Assembly: GCF_011604685.1 (NCBI RefSeq)
Contig: NZ_CP050063.1
Coordinates: 3,618,501-3,682,500 of the forward strand
DNA length: 64,000 nucleotides
From: Spirosoma aureum
GTDB lineage: Bacteria > Bacteroidota > Bacteroidia > Cytophagales > Spirosomataceae
Direction: 5' to 3'
Part shown: positions 44,104 to 54,681 of the stretch, one piece after another
Position numbering within the stretch: position 1 is the stretch's first letter
Layout of the letters: each line of letters opens with the position of its first letter
Translations under genes and position numbers: made by a program
Notes under the pieces: generated by a model
Database searches by the model: none
What the model was told of the DNA's origin: nothing
Seen by the model: only the letters and a program-made list of their open reading frames with translations

Positions 44104-44650
44104 GTCGGGCCAGATTTAGCCATTCCGCCTGTCTTTCTTGATCGGGCCCCGGTGGTTTCAACTTGATTTACACTGGAGTTTCACGGCAGTCTGAGCCCGA
44201 TTGATCACAACTGTAAAAAACGTTTGCTATCGACACACTGCCTCAGAACCCGTTTATAACGGGTTTTTTTTGTGCATGCAACAAATAAGCTATTGGATGC
44301 AACAAATGAGTTAGCGGCTCAACGGGCCCGTACGCTACTTGCCGGGCAAACGGAACTATCCCGAGAAGAGGGTAACACCGCTCGATGACTCCGTGTCAAC
44401 CATTGCTTCTCTACTTTGAAAAACGACTAATCAGCAGGGCTCTTTGGGGTCTTTCCTATCCAGCGCCGGGATGGGCCGCCCCCCTCTCCTGGTTTGATCG
44501 GGCAACACGGAATTGGGCGGGAGACTCTGAAGAACTGCGGACAGGGGGACCCGTTTGCCTCTTGCCTGGGTAAATCAGGGCTAACCGCCTGAGGCTTGCC
44601 AGCACCTGGTTGCTTCTTATAGTCTGGATAAACACATAACTATCAATTGC
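44104..44650. other. Intergenic region before the giant surface protein
   Basis: Holds the terminator at 44247-44271 and, further right, moderately GC-rich DNA without a supported gene. The promoter of the surface protein should be in the last 200 nt; no clear consensus is visible. Confidence 0.5.
44247..44271 (+). terminator. Rho-independent terminator of the hybrid sensor gene
   Basis: Stem AACCCGTT / AACGGGTT with loop TAT, followed by eight T in a row. It lies 143 nt after the stop codon. Confidence 0.9.
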
Positions 44651-47600
44651 ATGAAAAACTATTACAAACATGGAAACTGGGTTGGCCTTTTGCTTAGTCT
44701 GCACCTGGTCAGTCTGCTTGGTCAGGCCCAACCATTAACGGTTTCCTCGCTCTCACCAGCCCGTAATCTGCGCAATGCTCCGGTTAACACGAATGTAGCG
44801 GTGACCTTTAGCCAGCCCATCAGCAACAGCGCAAACAGCAAAGGTGCCCTGCGTGTGTTCAGCCAGCAACGGGGTGGTGCTATGCGGGATGGACTTGGTG
44901 GGGTCACTAACATTGCTACTGGAAACACACTTCGGTTTAATCCCACCACCAACTTTAAACCTGGGGAAACCATCTTCGTTACGTCGACGACAGCCGTTAA
45001 AAGTGACGAGGGTGGTAATCTGGCCAGGGGGCATGTACATCGGTTCACTACGGCCACAGGCGGAACGGGGCGGGGTTATTTCTCCCCCCCCGCTACTAAT
45101 CCAAATCCAGCTGTGAATGGCAGCGCTTATTCGGTCGCTCTTGGTGATTTGGATGGGGATGGGGACCTGGACTTTGTAATGGCTCACCTGGGAAATGACA
45201 ATGTAAGTGTTCGGCTCAACGACGGCACGGGCAACTTTACCCCCCCCGCTACCAACCCCAATCCTGCCGCGGGTACTGCCGCTAATTCAGTAGCCCTTGG
45301 CGATTTGGATGGGGATGGCGATCTGGACTTCGTAACGACCAACCTTGGTGGTAACACAGTGAGTGTTCGGCTTAATGACGGCACGGGTAACTTTACGCCA
45401 CCGGCTACCAACCCCAATCCAGCTGTGGGGGTTGCCCCTTACAGCGTAGCGCTCGGGGATATAGATGCGGATGGCGATCTGGACTTCGTAGCGACTAATG
45501 CTGATGATAACACAGTGAGTGTTCGGTTCAACGACGGCACTGGTAACTTTATCCCACCGGCTACTAACCCCAATCCAGCTGTGGGTGTGTATCCCACTTC
45601 AGTTGCGCTCGGGGATTTGGATGGAGACGGCGATCTGGACTTTGTAACGGCCAACCGTAATAGGGGAAATCTGGCTTATAGAAGTGGATTTGTAAGTGTT
45701 CGGCTGAACGACGGCACAGGTAACTTTACCCCCCCCGCTACCAACCCCGAACCTGCTGTAGGTGATAGACCTGCTTCAGTTGCCCTTGGAGATGTGAATG
45801 GGGATGGCAATTTGGACTTCGTAACGACTAACGCTGGTAGTGATCACACTGTAAGTGTTCGGCTGAACGACGGCACGGGTAACTTTACCCCACCCACTAC
45901 TAACCCTGAACCTGCCATAAGTGGTAGCGAAGATATCGCTCTTGGCGATTTGGATGGAGATGGCGATCTGGACTTCGTGACCGCCAGTAGTGGCAATGCT
46001 AATGTTCGGCTGAACGACGGCACTGGTAACTTCACCCCACCCGCTTCCAACCCCACTGCAGCCGTAGGTAATGGCGCTAATTCAGTAGCCCTTGGCGATT
46101 TGGATGGGGATGGCGATCTGGACTTCGTAGTAGCTAACTCTTCTGGATCGAATGCAAGTGTGCGACTCAATCGTTCTGTTGCTTCTACTATTACTGGTTT
46201 CACACCAACAAGTGGGCCGGTCGGGAGTACATTGACAATTACGGGAAACAACCTGACGGGAGAGCCGGGCGAAAGCCAGGTAACGGGTGTGCGATTTGGC
46301 GAGTTATCTGCACCCTTCACGGTTAATTCTACGTCAAATATTACGGTTACTGTTCCTAAGGTAGCTTCCACACAGCCCATTCTGTTCATGGTTTCTAATG
46401 TACAGACGGTATTAGACGTATTCACTGTAACGCGTCCAAACACCAACCTTACCTATAGCCTGATTAGCCTTACTTTTGGGAACATCAACACGACGGCGAA
46501 TTCAGCACCGACCGTAACGGACCTGGATGCCGATGGGCTGCTCGATCTACTCATCGGTAAAGCCGACGGCACGGTCGATCATTATGAGCAAAATACTATC
46601 AATGGAAACGCCTTTACACGGGTAGGTAGTCTGATGGATGGCGCTAATGTCATCAATATGGGGACAAATGCCGTGCCGGTCGTATCAGACCTCGATGGAG
46701 ATGGCTTATTCGATTTGCTGTTGGGTAGGGGCAACGGATTGGTCTATCAATATGAACAGAGTACGGTTGGAGGTTCCTCGTTTACGCTCGTAACCAACAA
46801 CTTTGCTAGTATTAATACAACGTCAAATTCCGCTCCGACAATGACGGACCTAGACCGGGATGGCCTACTCGACATCCTGGTCGGAAAGGCAGATGGGACA
46901 ATCAGCCATTTCAGGCAGGAGGCTGTAAACAGTAACAGCTTCAGACGGGTGACGTCAGGCTTTAACAGCATAAGCGTAGGGGCCAATTCGGCTCCGGTTG
47001 TTGTCGATCTGGATGGCGATGGGTTGCTTGATATGTTAATAGGGAACAGTCAGGGGAACATTTACCACTACAAACAGAGTACTGCTGGTTCATTAGGGTT
47101 CAACCAGATAACTACTAGCTTCAACAGCTTGACGATGGGCGGAAACGCTCAGCCCATCGTTACTGATATTGACGGTGATAATAACCTGGATCTGCTAATC
47201 GGCCGTACAGATGGGACCATTAGCCGGTACGAACAGCAAACCCTTGTTGTTGGTCCAACCATCGCGGGCTTTACCGCCAGTCCAAACCCGGTTTGTGCCG
47301 GGAGCCTCGTCACCTTTACCGCTACTATAGGCAACGTAACAGGCAGCTATACCTACACGCTGACCAACGGCACTAGCACCACTATAGGCACTACGTCCAG
47401 CACAAGCTTCGGTCAGAATCTGGTGGCTTCGGGAAATGGTAGCCAGAGCTTTACGCTGACGGTCAGTAACGGAGGACCACTAACCATTGCCCTCACCAGT
47501 GTGACGGTCAATGCGGTGACGGTGAGCAACCCCACCGTCAGCACCGCTACGGTGGGGCAACCGTTCAGCCAGAGTTTCACGGCCAGTGGCGGCAATGGCA

Positions 47601-50600
47601 CCTACAGCTACAGTGTGGTTAGCAGCAACCTGCCAGCTAGCCTGAGCCTGTCGAGTGCGGGCGGGCTCTCGGGTACGCCCACGGCAGCGGGCAGCTACTC
47701 GGCGCTGGTGCGGGCTACTGATGCCAACGGCTGTGTGGGGGAGTCCAGCACGGCTTACTCGCTGAGCGTAGGCAATGCGACTCTACCCTGCGGCACAGTG
47801 GTGTATGTGACCCAGAGTGGGGCGGGTTTGCAGAACGGTAGTAGTTGGACCAATGCCTTCGCGGGTACTTCCCTGCAAACGGCTATCAATACGGCGGCTA
47901 CCTGCGGAGCCCAGGTCTGGGTAGCTCAGGGGCTCTACAAACCCACCACAGGCACTGACCCCACCATCAGCTTTGTGCTGAAAGAGGGGGTAGCCATCTA
48001 TGGGGGCTTTACAGGCAATGAAACCCAGCTTATCCAGCGCCCAGGGGTCAACCCCGTCACGGGGCAACCTTCCAGCAGCAGCCTCTCGGGTGATATTGGC
48101 ACCCCGGGCGATTCAGGGCCTGACAGTGACAACAGTGGTCATGTGGTCCGTAGCGAGCCGGGCCTGACGGCCAGTGCGGTGCTGGATGGCTTTGTCATTA
48201 TCAAAGGCAATGGCCGGAATGCTGCCCCCACGCCAAATGCACTTAATTCTGTTGTGGGGGGCGGCCTTTATACTATTCGTGCGAGTCCCAGCATCCGCAA
48301 CTGCTTCTTCATCGATAACTACGGAAGCAGCAATGGAGGAGCGATCTACACTGAAAACAGTAGTCCCACGATTACCAACTGTCGCTTTGAGGCCAATTCA
48401 GCAGGAATGGCCTATGGTAGTGCCATTAGCAATCGAGGAACTGGAACAATAACGATCACCGGGTGCTTATTTGAAAAGCATACAGACGATGGGAGTGGGG
48501 TTATTTATAGCAGTGATAACAGTAAGTTAATCGTCAGTACCAGCACGTTTCGTCAAAACTCGGGCTCTTTAAGTGGGGTTTTCTACAATGGTAGTAACAC
48601 GGAGTTGGAGCTAATGGACTGCCTGCTGGAAAACAATACGGCTAAGCGGGGTGGAGGGGCTATCTTTCATCAAAGTAACGGATCAGTGAAGCTAATCCAT
48701 TGCCAGTTTATCAACAACCGGGGTTTAATGAGAGATGGTGGAGCAATTTACATACAAGATGCTGGCTTGGAGGCCACTGATTGCCGCTTTACGGGCAACT
48801 CGGCTGTAGCTGAAGGGGGGGGGATCTCTTTTTCAGGTGGCGAACAAGCGCTGAAGCTAACCAACTGTGTCTTTGAGAATAACCGAGGAGGAGGAGACGG
48901 GGGCGGAGCAGTCTTTGTAAACTCGGGTCCAGCCACCTTGATCAATACATCCTTTGCCAGCAACACCGCTAACCGGGGAGGAGCCTTATTTTTCTATGGA
49001 ACAAATCATCAGGTAATCAACTGCTCGTTTGTCAACAATGTGGCTACTGAGCAGGGTGGAGCGATCTTTGATGCTTCTACTTCACCTCAACTCACCAATA
49101 CGTCGTTCCAGGGGAATCAGGCTCCCCAGGGGGGCGCAGTGTATTCGGAAGAGGGAGGCAGCCAACTGGTCAACTCAGTGTTCTTCGGCAACGGTGGGGC
49201 TAACACCTTCGTGACTGACGGTCCCAGCCTATCAGCCAGCTACAGCCTCTTCGAGCCCGGCGTGACCGCCTACACTGATGAGGGCAATAACCTCACCACC
49301 ACCCTCACGCCCTTTGTCTCCACCACCAGCACCCAACTGCGGGACTGCTCACCAGCCATCAACACGGGTAGCAATGCCGCTTACTCATCGGCGAACGGCC
49401 CCGCTACCGATCTGGCAGGTGCAGCCCGTCAGTTTAACGGTGGAGTCATCGACCGGGGGGCGTATGAGTACCAGGGCATGCCCACCGTCTTAACGGTTGC
49501 CAACCCTGGAGTCAGCACGGCAACGGTCAATCAGCAGTTCAGCCAGAGCTTCACGGCCCAGGGCGGCACTGGCCCCTATACCTTTAGTGTGCTCAGCAGT
49601 AACCTACCAGCCAGCCTGAGTGTGTCGAGTGCGGGCGTGCTCTCGGGTACGCCCACCACAGCGGGCAGCTACTCGGTGCTGGTGCAGGCCAGCGACGCTA
49701 ATGGTTGCGGAGGTATTGCAAGCACGGCTTACAGTCTGGCGGTAAATGATGCTACGCCCACCATAACGGGCTTTGCGGTGACACCCAACCGGGTTTGTGT
49801 GGGTAGCCCCATCACGTTTACGGCTACGATAGGAAATATAGCTGGCAACTATAGCTGGTCACTTGAGAATGGAGGGTCTTCAATTGGCAGTCCAGGACCT
49901 ACCACAGCCACAGCTTTTAGTGTCGTACAAACAGCCTCCGGGTCGGGTGTACAAACATTTACACTAACCGTGAACAGCGGAGGACAACGGGTTACGGCCA
50001 CTACGAGCCTGACTGTGAACATCTCACCCGTAGCCAGCCTGACCAACAACGGGCCGTTGACCTGTAGCCAGACCAGCGTCACGCTGACGGCTAGTGGCGG
50101 TAATTCGTTTACTTTCAGCACGGGCAGTGGCCTGGTGGTGGGAACACCGGGTAGCAGCAGCACGGTGGTGGTGAGTACACCGGGCGTTTATTCAGTGGTG
50201 GTTGGAAATACCAGCGGCTGCGTAAGTGCCGCCAGCACGACGGTGGATCAGGACGTAACAGCGGCCTCAGTGAGCATCAACCCCGGCAGTGCGACCCTAA
50301 CCTGTGCCAGCCCAAGTGTGAGTCTGACGGCAGTGGGTGTGGGCAGTGTGCGGTGGAACACGGGCTCGACGAGTCCCATCCTGACGGTGAGTACGGCGGG
50401 GACGTATTCGGTGACCTTGACCTCGGGCAGTGGCTGTACGGCCGTGACCAGTGTGGAGGTGAGCGCCGATCAGAGTGCGCCTTCAGTGAGTATCAACCCC
50501 GGCAGTGCGACCCTGAGCTGTGCCAGTCCAAGTGTGAGTCTGACGGCGGTGGGCGTGGGCAGTGTGTTGTGGAACACGGGCTCGACGAGTCCCATCCTGA

Positions 50601-52996
50601 CGGTGAGTTCAGCGGGGACGTATTCGGTGACCTTGACCTCGGGTAGTGGCTGTACGGCCGTGACCAGTGTGGAGGTGAGCGCCGATCAGAGTGCGCCTTC
50701 AGTGAGTATCAACCCCGGCAGTGCGACCCTGAGCTGTGCCAGTCCAAGTGTGAGTCTGACGGCGGTGGGCGTGGGCAGTGTGTTGTGGAACACGGGCTCG
50801 ACGAGTCCCATCCTGACGGTGAGTTCAGCGGGGACCTATTCGGTGACCTTGACCTCGGGCAGTGGCTGTACGGCCGTGACCAGTGTGGAGGTGAGCGCCG
50901 ATCAGAGTGCGCCTTCAGTGAGTATCAACCCCGGCAGTGCGACCCTGAGCTGTGCCAGTCCAAGTGTGAGTCTGACGGCGGTGGGCGTGGGCAGTGTGTT
51001 GTGGAACACGGGCTCGACGAGTCCCATCCTGACGGTGAGTTCAGCGGGGACCTATTCGGTGACCTTGACCTCGGGCAGTGGCTGTACGGCCGTGACCAGT
51101 GTGGAGGTGAGCGCCGATCAGAGTGCGCCTTCGGTGAGCATTAATCCTTCCTCAGCTACGCTAACCTGTGCTACTCCGAGTGTGAGTCTGACGGCGGTGG
51201 GTGTGGGCAGTGTGCGGTGGAACACAGGCTCGACGAGTCCCATCCTGACGGTGAGTACGGCGGGGACGTATTCGGTGACCTTGACCTCGGGCAGTGGCTG
51301 TACGGCCGTGACCAGTGTGGAGGTGAGCGCCGATCAGAGTGCGCCTTCAGTGAGTATCAACCCCGGCAGTGCGACCCTGAGCTGTGCCAGTCCAAGTGTG
51401 AGCCTGACGGCGGTGGGCGTGGGCAGTGTGCGGTGGAACACGGGCTCGACGAGTCCCATCCTGACGGTGAGTACGGCGGGGACCTATTCGGTGACCTTGA
51501 CCTCGGGTAGCGGCTGTACGGCTGTGGCCAGTGTGGAGGTGAGTGCCGATCAGAGTGCCCCTTCGGTGAGCATCAACCCCAGCAGTGCGACCCTAACCTG
51601 TGCCACTCCGAGTGTGAGTCTGACGGCGGTGGGCGTGGGCAGTGTGCGGTGGAACACGGGCTCGACGAGTCCCATCCTGACGGTGAGTTCAGCGGGGACC
51701 TATTCGGTGACCTTGACCTCGGGTAGTGGCTGTACGGCCGTGACCAGTGTGGAGGTGAGCGCCGATCAGAGTGCCCCTTCGGTAAGCATCAACCCCAGCA
51801 GTGCGACCCTGAGCTGCGCCAGTCCTTCGGTGAGTCTGACGGCAGTGGGCGTGGGCAGTGTGTTGTGGAACACGGGCTCGACGAGTCCCATCCTGACGGT
51901 GAGTTCAGCGGGGACCTACTCGGTGACCTTGACCTCGGGTAGTGGCTGTACGGCCGTGACCAGTGTGGAGGTGAGCGCCGATCAGAGTGCGCCTTCGGTG
52001 AGCATTAATCCTTCCTCAGCTACGCTAAGTTGTGCCAGCCCAAGTGTGAGTCTGACGGCAGTGGGTGTGGGCAGTGTGCGGTGGAACACGGGCTCGACGA
52101 GTCCCATCCTGACGGTGAGTACGGCGGGAACGTATTCGGTGACCTTGACCTCGGGCAGTGGCTGTACGGCTGTGGCCAGTGTGGAGGTGAGTGCCGATCA
52201 GAGCGCCCCTTCGGTGAGCATCAACCCCAGCAGTGCGACCCTAACCTGTGCCAGTCCAAGTGTGAGTCTGACAGCAGTGGGCGTGGGCAGTGTGTTGTGG
52301 AACACGGGCTCGACGAGTCCCATCCTGACGGTGAGTTCAGCGGGGACGTATTCGGTGACCTTGACCTCGGGCAGCGGCTGTACGGCCGTAACCAGTGTGG
52401 AGGTGAGTCAACAACCTGACCAAACCATCGTCTTCACCCAGCAGCCCGCTTCAGCCTCCACGGTTACGGTGGGTGCTAATGTCACCACTGCCATTGCCGT
52501 CAGTGGCAATCCTACCGGCTTCCAATGGTTCAAAGACAACCTGAGCAGCCCCGTTGGGGGGCAAACCTCGGCTACGCTGATGCTGACCAATGTCCAGATC
52601 GCCGATGCGGGTAGCTATATCGTGGTCGTCAGTGGAGCCTGTAACAGCCTGACCTCGACGGCCTTTGCCCTCACCGTCAATCCCGTGCAGACGGCCCCCT
52701 TCGCCATCACGGCCGTGACGACTCTGAGTTGCACACCGATTCTGCCCAACCGCTTCAGTGTCAGCTTTACGCCCCGCTACAGCGGTCTCAACGGTCAGCC
52801 CGTGTCTTTCTCGGTGGCCAACGAATTGCTGCCCACCACCGAGTCGGGACCCTATACCCTCCAGCTCTATACCGATAATCCAACGCTCACGCTGAAGGCC
52901 ATTCAGGGCGGTACGCCACCCGAAGCCAGCTATGTCTACAACTGGCTGGCGGCCTGTCGCACCTCGGAGTCGCCTAATACCCCCCCCGGGTGGTAA
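44651..52996 (+). CDS. Giant repeat-rich secreted surface protein, N-terminal part (frame interrupted)
   Basis: 2781 residues up to a stop caused by a frameshift. Signal peptide about 1-26. Then an SbsA-like Ig domain (32-140); seven FG-GAP/VCBS repeats (SVALGDLDGDGDLDFV, SVRLNDGTGNFTPPA); an IPT/TIG domain (ITGFTPTSGPVGSTLTITGNNL); five further FG-GAP-like units (TVTDLDADGLLDLLIGKADGT); putative Ig domains (LPASLSLSSAGGLSGTPTAAGSY); a right-handed beta-helix with YVTQSGAGLQNGSSWTNAFA; ten 72-residue PKD/SprB-like repeats; an Ig domain and one FAITAVTTLSCTP module. A type of adhesin or gliding-associated surface protein. The rest, with the sorting domain, follows in the -1 frame at 52990. Confidence 0.85.
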   Translation: MKNYYKHGNWVGLLLSLHLVSLLGQAQPLTVSSLSPARNLRNAPVNTNVAVTFSQPISNSANSKGALRVFSQQRGGAMRDGLGGVTNIATGNTLRFNPTTNFKPGETIFVTSTTAVKSDEGGNLARGHVHRFTTATGGTGRGYFSPPATNPNPAVNGSAYSVALGDLDGDGDLDFVMAHLGNDNVSVRLNDGTGNFTPPATNPNPAAGTAANSVALGDLDGDGDLDFVTTNLGGNTVSVRLNDGTGNFTPPATNPNPAVGVAPYSVALGDIDADGDLDFVATNADDNTVSVRFNDGTGNFIPPATNPNPAVGVYPTSVALGDLDGDGDLDFVTANRNRGNLAYRSGFVSVRLNDGTGNFTPPATNPEPAVGDRPASVALGDVNGDGNLDFVTTNAGSDHTVSVRLNDGTGNFTPPTTNPEPAISGSEDIALGDLDGDGDLDFVTASSGNANVRLNDGTGNFTPPASNPTAAVGNGANSVALGDLDGDGDLDFVVANSSGSNASVRLNRSVASTITGFTPTSGPVGSTLTITGNNLTGEPGESQVTGVRFGELSAPFTVNSTSNITVTVPKVASTQPILFMVSNVQTVLDVFTVTRPNTNLTYSLISLTFGNINTTANSAPTVTDLDADGLLDLLIGKADGTVDHYEQNTINGNAFTRVGSLMDGANVINMGTNAVPVVSDLDGDGLFDLLLGRGNGLVYQYEQSTVGGSSFTLVTNNFASINTTSNSAPTMTDLDRDGLLDILVGKADGTISHFRQEAVNSNSFRRVTSGFNSISVGANSAPVVVDLDGDGLLDMLIGNSQGNIYHYKQSTAGSLGFNQITTSFNSLTMGGNAQPIVTDIDGDNNLDLLIGRTDGTISRYEQQTLVVGPTIAGFTASPNPVCAGSLVTFTATIGNVTGSYTYTLTNGTSTTIGTTSSTSFGQNLVASGNGSQSFTLTVSNGGPLTIALTSVTVNAVTVSNPTVSTATVGQPFSQSFTASGGNGTYSYSVVSSNLPASLSLSSAGGLSGTPTAAGSYSALVRATDANGCVGESSTAYSLSVGNATLPCGTVVYVTQSGAGLQNGSSWTNAFAGTSLQTAINTAATCGAQVWVAQGLYKPTTGTDPTISFVLKEGVAIYGGFTGNETQLIQRPGVNPVTGQPSSSSLSGDIGTPGDSGPDSDNSGHVVRSEPGLTASAVLDGFVIIKGNGRNAAPTPNALNSVVGGGLYTIRASPSIRNCFFIDNYGSSNGGAIYTENSSPTITNCRFEANSAGMAYGSAISNRGTGTITITGCLFEKHTDDGSGVIYSSDNSKLIVSTSTFRQNSGSLSGVFYNGSNTELELMDCLLENNTAKRGGGAIFHQSNGSVKLIHCQFINNRGLMRDGGAIYIQDAGLEATDCRFTGNSAVAEGGGISFSGGEQALKLTNCVFENNRGGGDGGGAVFVNSGPATLINTSFASNTANRGGALFFYGTNHQVINCSFVNNVATEQGGAIFDASTSPQLTNTSFQGNQAPQGGAVYSEEGGSQLVNSVFFGNGGANTFVTDGPSLSASYSLFEPGVTAYTDEGNNLTTTLTPFVSTTSTQLRDCSPAINTGSNAAYSSANGPATDLAGAARQFNGGVIDRGAYEYQGMPTVLTVANPGVSTATVNQQFSQSFTAQGGTGPYTFSVLSSNLPASLSVSSAGVLSGTPTTAGSYSVLVQASDANGCGGIASTAYSLAVNDATPTITGFAVTPNRVCVGSPITFTATIGNIAGNYSWSLENGGSSIGSPGPTTATAFSVVQTASGSGVQTFTLTVNSGGQRVTATTSLTVNISPVASLTNNGPLTCSQTSVTLTASGGNSFTFSTGSGLVVGTPGSSSTVVVSTPGVYSVVVGNTSGCVSAASTTVDQDVTAASVSINPGSATLTCASPSVSLTAVGVGSVRWNTGSTSPILTVSTAGTYSVTLTSGSGCTAVTSVEVSADQSAPSVSINPGSATLSCASPSVSLTAVGVGSVLWNTGSTSPILTVSSAGTYSVTLTSGSGCTAVTSVEVSADQSAPSVSINPGSATLSCASPSVSLTAVGVGSVLWNTGSTSPILTVSSAGTYSVTLTSGSGCTAVTSVEVSADQSAPSVSINPGSATLSCASPSVSLTAVGVGSVLWNTGSTSPILTVSSAGTYSVTLTSGSGCTAVTSVEVSADQSAPSVSINPSSATLTCATPSVSLTAVGVGSVRWNTGSTSPILTVSTAGTYSVTLTSGSGCTAVTSVEVSADQSAPSVSINPGSATLSCASPSVSLTAVGVGSVRWNTGSTSPILTVSTAGTYSVTLTSGSGCTAVASVEVSADQSAPSVSINPSSATLTCATPSVSLTAVGVGSVRWNTGSTSPILTVSSAGTYSVTLTSGSGCTAVTSVEVSADQSAPSVSINPSSATLSCASPSVSLTAVGVGSVLWNTGSTSPILTVSSAGTYSVTLTSGSGCTAVTSVEVSADQSAPSVSINPSSATLSCASPSVSLTAVGVGSVRWNTGSTSPILTVSTAGTYSVTLTSGSGCTAVASVEVSADQSAPSVSINPSSATLTCASPSVSLTAVGVGSVLWNTGSTSPILTVSSAGTYSVTLTSGSGCTAVTSVEVSQQPDQTIVFTQQPASASTVTVGANVTTAIAVSGNPTGFQWFKDNLSSPVGGQTSATLMLTNVQIADAGSYIVVVSGACNSLTSTAFALTVNPVQTAPFAITAVTTLSCTPILPNRFSVSFTPRYSGLNGQPVSFSVANELLPTTESGPYTLQLYTDNPTLTLKAIQGGTPPEASYVYNWLAACRTSESPNTPPGW
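50257..52406 (+). repeat. Ten tandem 216-bp repeats in the surface protein
   Basis: The 216-bp unit encodes 72 residues with SVSINPGSATLTCASPSV, GSVRWNTGSTSPILTVS, GTYSVTLTSGSGCTAV. Measured spacing between identical landmarks (50471, 50687, 50903) is exactly 216. Neighbouring units 2 to 4 are almost identical in DNA, whereas others differ mainly at GS/SS, ATLT/ATLS and RW/LW. This indicates recent duplication or gene conversion and possible length changes by recombination. Each unit keeps two Cys, probably a disulphide. Confidence 0.93.
52980..52990 (+). other. C8G3 tract at the frameshift
   Basis: Eight C followed by three G lie exactly where the two frames meet. A gain of one base gives NTPPRVV or NTPPGVV and restores one gene. 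Such tracts are prone to slippage in cells and to sequencing error. Confidence 0.85.
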
Positions 52997-54666
52997 GTAG
53001 CCTCAGCAGCCAGACGGCCACGGCGGGCACCTATTTCACCTATGTGATTCCTGAAGGCACCTTCACCGACACCGAGACCCCCCTAAGTCTGCGTCTGTCG
53101 GCCAGTGGGTTGCCAGCAGGCCTGGGTTTTGTGGGAGCCACCCTGAGTGGAATACCCTCCACGACCGTAGGCTCTCCCTTCACGGTGAGTATTACGGCGA
53201 CCGATCCGGGTGGACTCTCGGTGAGCACGCCGTTGTTACTTACGGTGCTGCCGGCCACGACGACTCCACCGCCGACTCAGCCTTTCGCTATTACGGGGGT
53301 AACTACGATCAGTTGTACACCGGTAGCGGACCGGATCAACATCAACTTTGCCCCTCGGTATGCCGGATTGACCGGTCAGTCGATTGCCTTTGAGGTGGTC
53401 AATGAACTGGCTCCCACGACCGATCCGGCTCCCTACTCGCTGACCTTATACCGGGACAATCCGGTGCTGAGCTTAAAAGCGACGCAAACAGGCAGTGTGG
53501 AGGTGGCTAGTTTCAGCTACAACTGGTTAGCGGCCTGTGCCAGTGCAGGCCAGGACAACACGCCCCCTCGCCTGAACAGTCCGGTGGGTAATCAGACGGC
53601 AGTCGTGGGTCAGGGGTATAGTCTGAATCTGGCTAATACCTTTGCCGATCAGGAAACGCCGAATCAGATCACACTGGTGGCCAGTGGCCTGCCGGCAGGG
53701 CTGAGTCTGGTGGGTACCCAGCTATCGGGTACGCCGAACGGGAGTGGAGTCTCGACGGTGGTGCTGACGGCGACCGATCCGGGCAGCCTGAGCGCGAGTA
53801 CGAGTTTTGACCTGACCGTCTTACCGGCGGTGGTGGGTCCGCTGACGGTGAATCTGACAGCGACTCCAAGCCAGCTAGTGACGAGTGGATCAACGACGTT
53901 GACCGCGAGTGTATCGGGTGGGACGGGTCCATACAGTTATGTGTTTACGGGTCCGGGTAGTATCAATCCTGGCGGGAATTCCGCGACGGTGTCGGGATTG
54001 AGTGCAGGTGTACAGACCTTTAGGGTGGTGGTGAGTGACGCCACATCGCCGGTGTCGCAGACGGTGGCAGGCACGGTGAGTGTAACGGTAAGCGAACCGA
54101 GTAACCCGCCATCCGGATTCAGCATCACAGGTGTGAACACGGTGAGTTGTGAGGTGCTGAGTGTGGGTCAGCGTCGATTGAGCTTTACGCCGATATATGC
54201 AGGGGTGAGCGGTCAGCCGATCAGTTTCTCGGTGGTCAATGAGTTGCCGGCGACGACCAACGCGGGTCCCTACAGTCTGAATCTGTATACCGACAATCCA
54301 AGCATCACCCTGAAAGCGACCCAGAGTGGGAGTGCCGGTGAAGCGAGCTATGTCTACAACTGGCTGGCGGGTTGTAATACGCCAGCTCGATTGGGAGTTG
54401 GTGAAGCCGGCTCAAGCTTGCAGGTAACGATTCTGGGTAATCCCGTAGAAGGCAAAACCCTGGAAGTTGAGATTCGAGGGGTATCCGAGCAATCGGTTTA
54501 CCTGCAGTTGGTGGATCAACAAGGTAAACTAATATCACACCAGCATCTTCAACAGGCCCGTGAGGTAGACCGGGTTAATCTGCCGGTCGGTCAAAGTCGG
54601 GGTGTATTGGTGTTAGGGGTACAAAGTGGGCAGCAGCAGCAACACCTGAAAGTGGTGATTCCCTAA
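52990..54666 (+). CDS. Giant surface protein, C-terminal part with T9SS sorting domain
   Basis: 558 codons from a GTG at 52990. Not an independent gene: its beginning VVSSLSSQTATAGTYFTYVIPEGTF resumes the putative Ig domain expected after NTPP at the end of the upstream frame, just as NTPPRLNSPVGNQTA does in the parallel module inside this part. It holds two putative Ig domains, two more FAITGVTTISCTP-type modules (about 85 residues each), a PKD-like segment and a C-terminal type A sorting domain (TILGNPVEGKTLEVEIRG ... HLKVVIP). One extra C in the C8 run at 52980-52987 would fuse both parts into about 3338 residues. Confidence 0.85.
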   Translation: MVSSLSSQTATAGTYFTYVIPEGTFTDTETPLSLRLSASGLPAGLGFVGATLSGIPSTTVGSPFTVSITATDPGGLSVSTPLLLTVLPATTTPPPTQPFAITGVTTISCTPVADRININFAPRYAGLTGQSIAFEVVNELAPTTDPAPYSLTLYRDNPVLSLKATQTGSVEVASFSYNWLAACASAGQDNTPPRLNSPVGNQTAVVGQGYSLNLANTFADQETPNQITLVASGLPAGLSLVGTQLSGTPNGSGVSTVVLTATDPGSLSASTSFDLTVLPAVVGPLTVNLTATPSQLVTSGSTTLTASVSGGTGPYSYVFTGPGSINPGGNSATVSGLSAGVQTFRVVVSDATSPVSQTVAGTVSVTVSEPSNPPSGFSITGVNTVSCEVLSVGQRRLSFTPIYAGVSGQPISFSVVNELPATTNAGPYSLNLYTDNPSITLKATQSGSAGEASYVYNWLAGCNTPARLGVGEAGSSLQVTILGNPVEGKTLEVEIRGVSEQSVYLQLVDQQGKLISHQHLQQAREVDRVNLPVGQSRGVLVLGVQSGQQQQHLKVVIP

Positions 54667-54681
54667 CCCATCAATTCATGC

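Noticed and set aside
50257..52406. CRISPR-like direct repeats
   Set aside because: The unit is 216 bp, fully coding, without unique spacers.
50353..52419. Long plus-strand frames with MEHGLDESHPDGE repeats
   Set aside because: They are out-of-frame shadows of the 216-bp repeats of the surface protein; the repeat length is a multiple of three, so every frame stays open.
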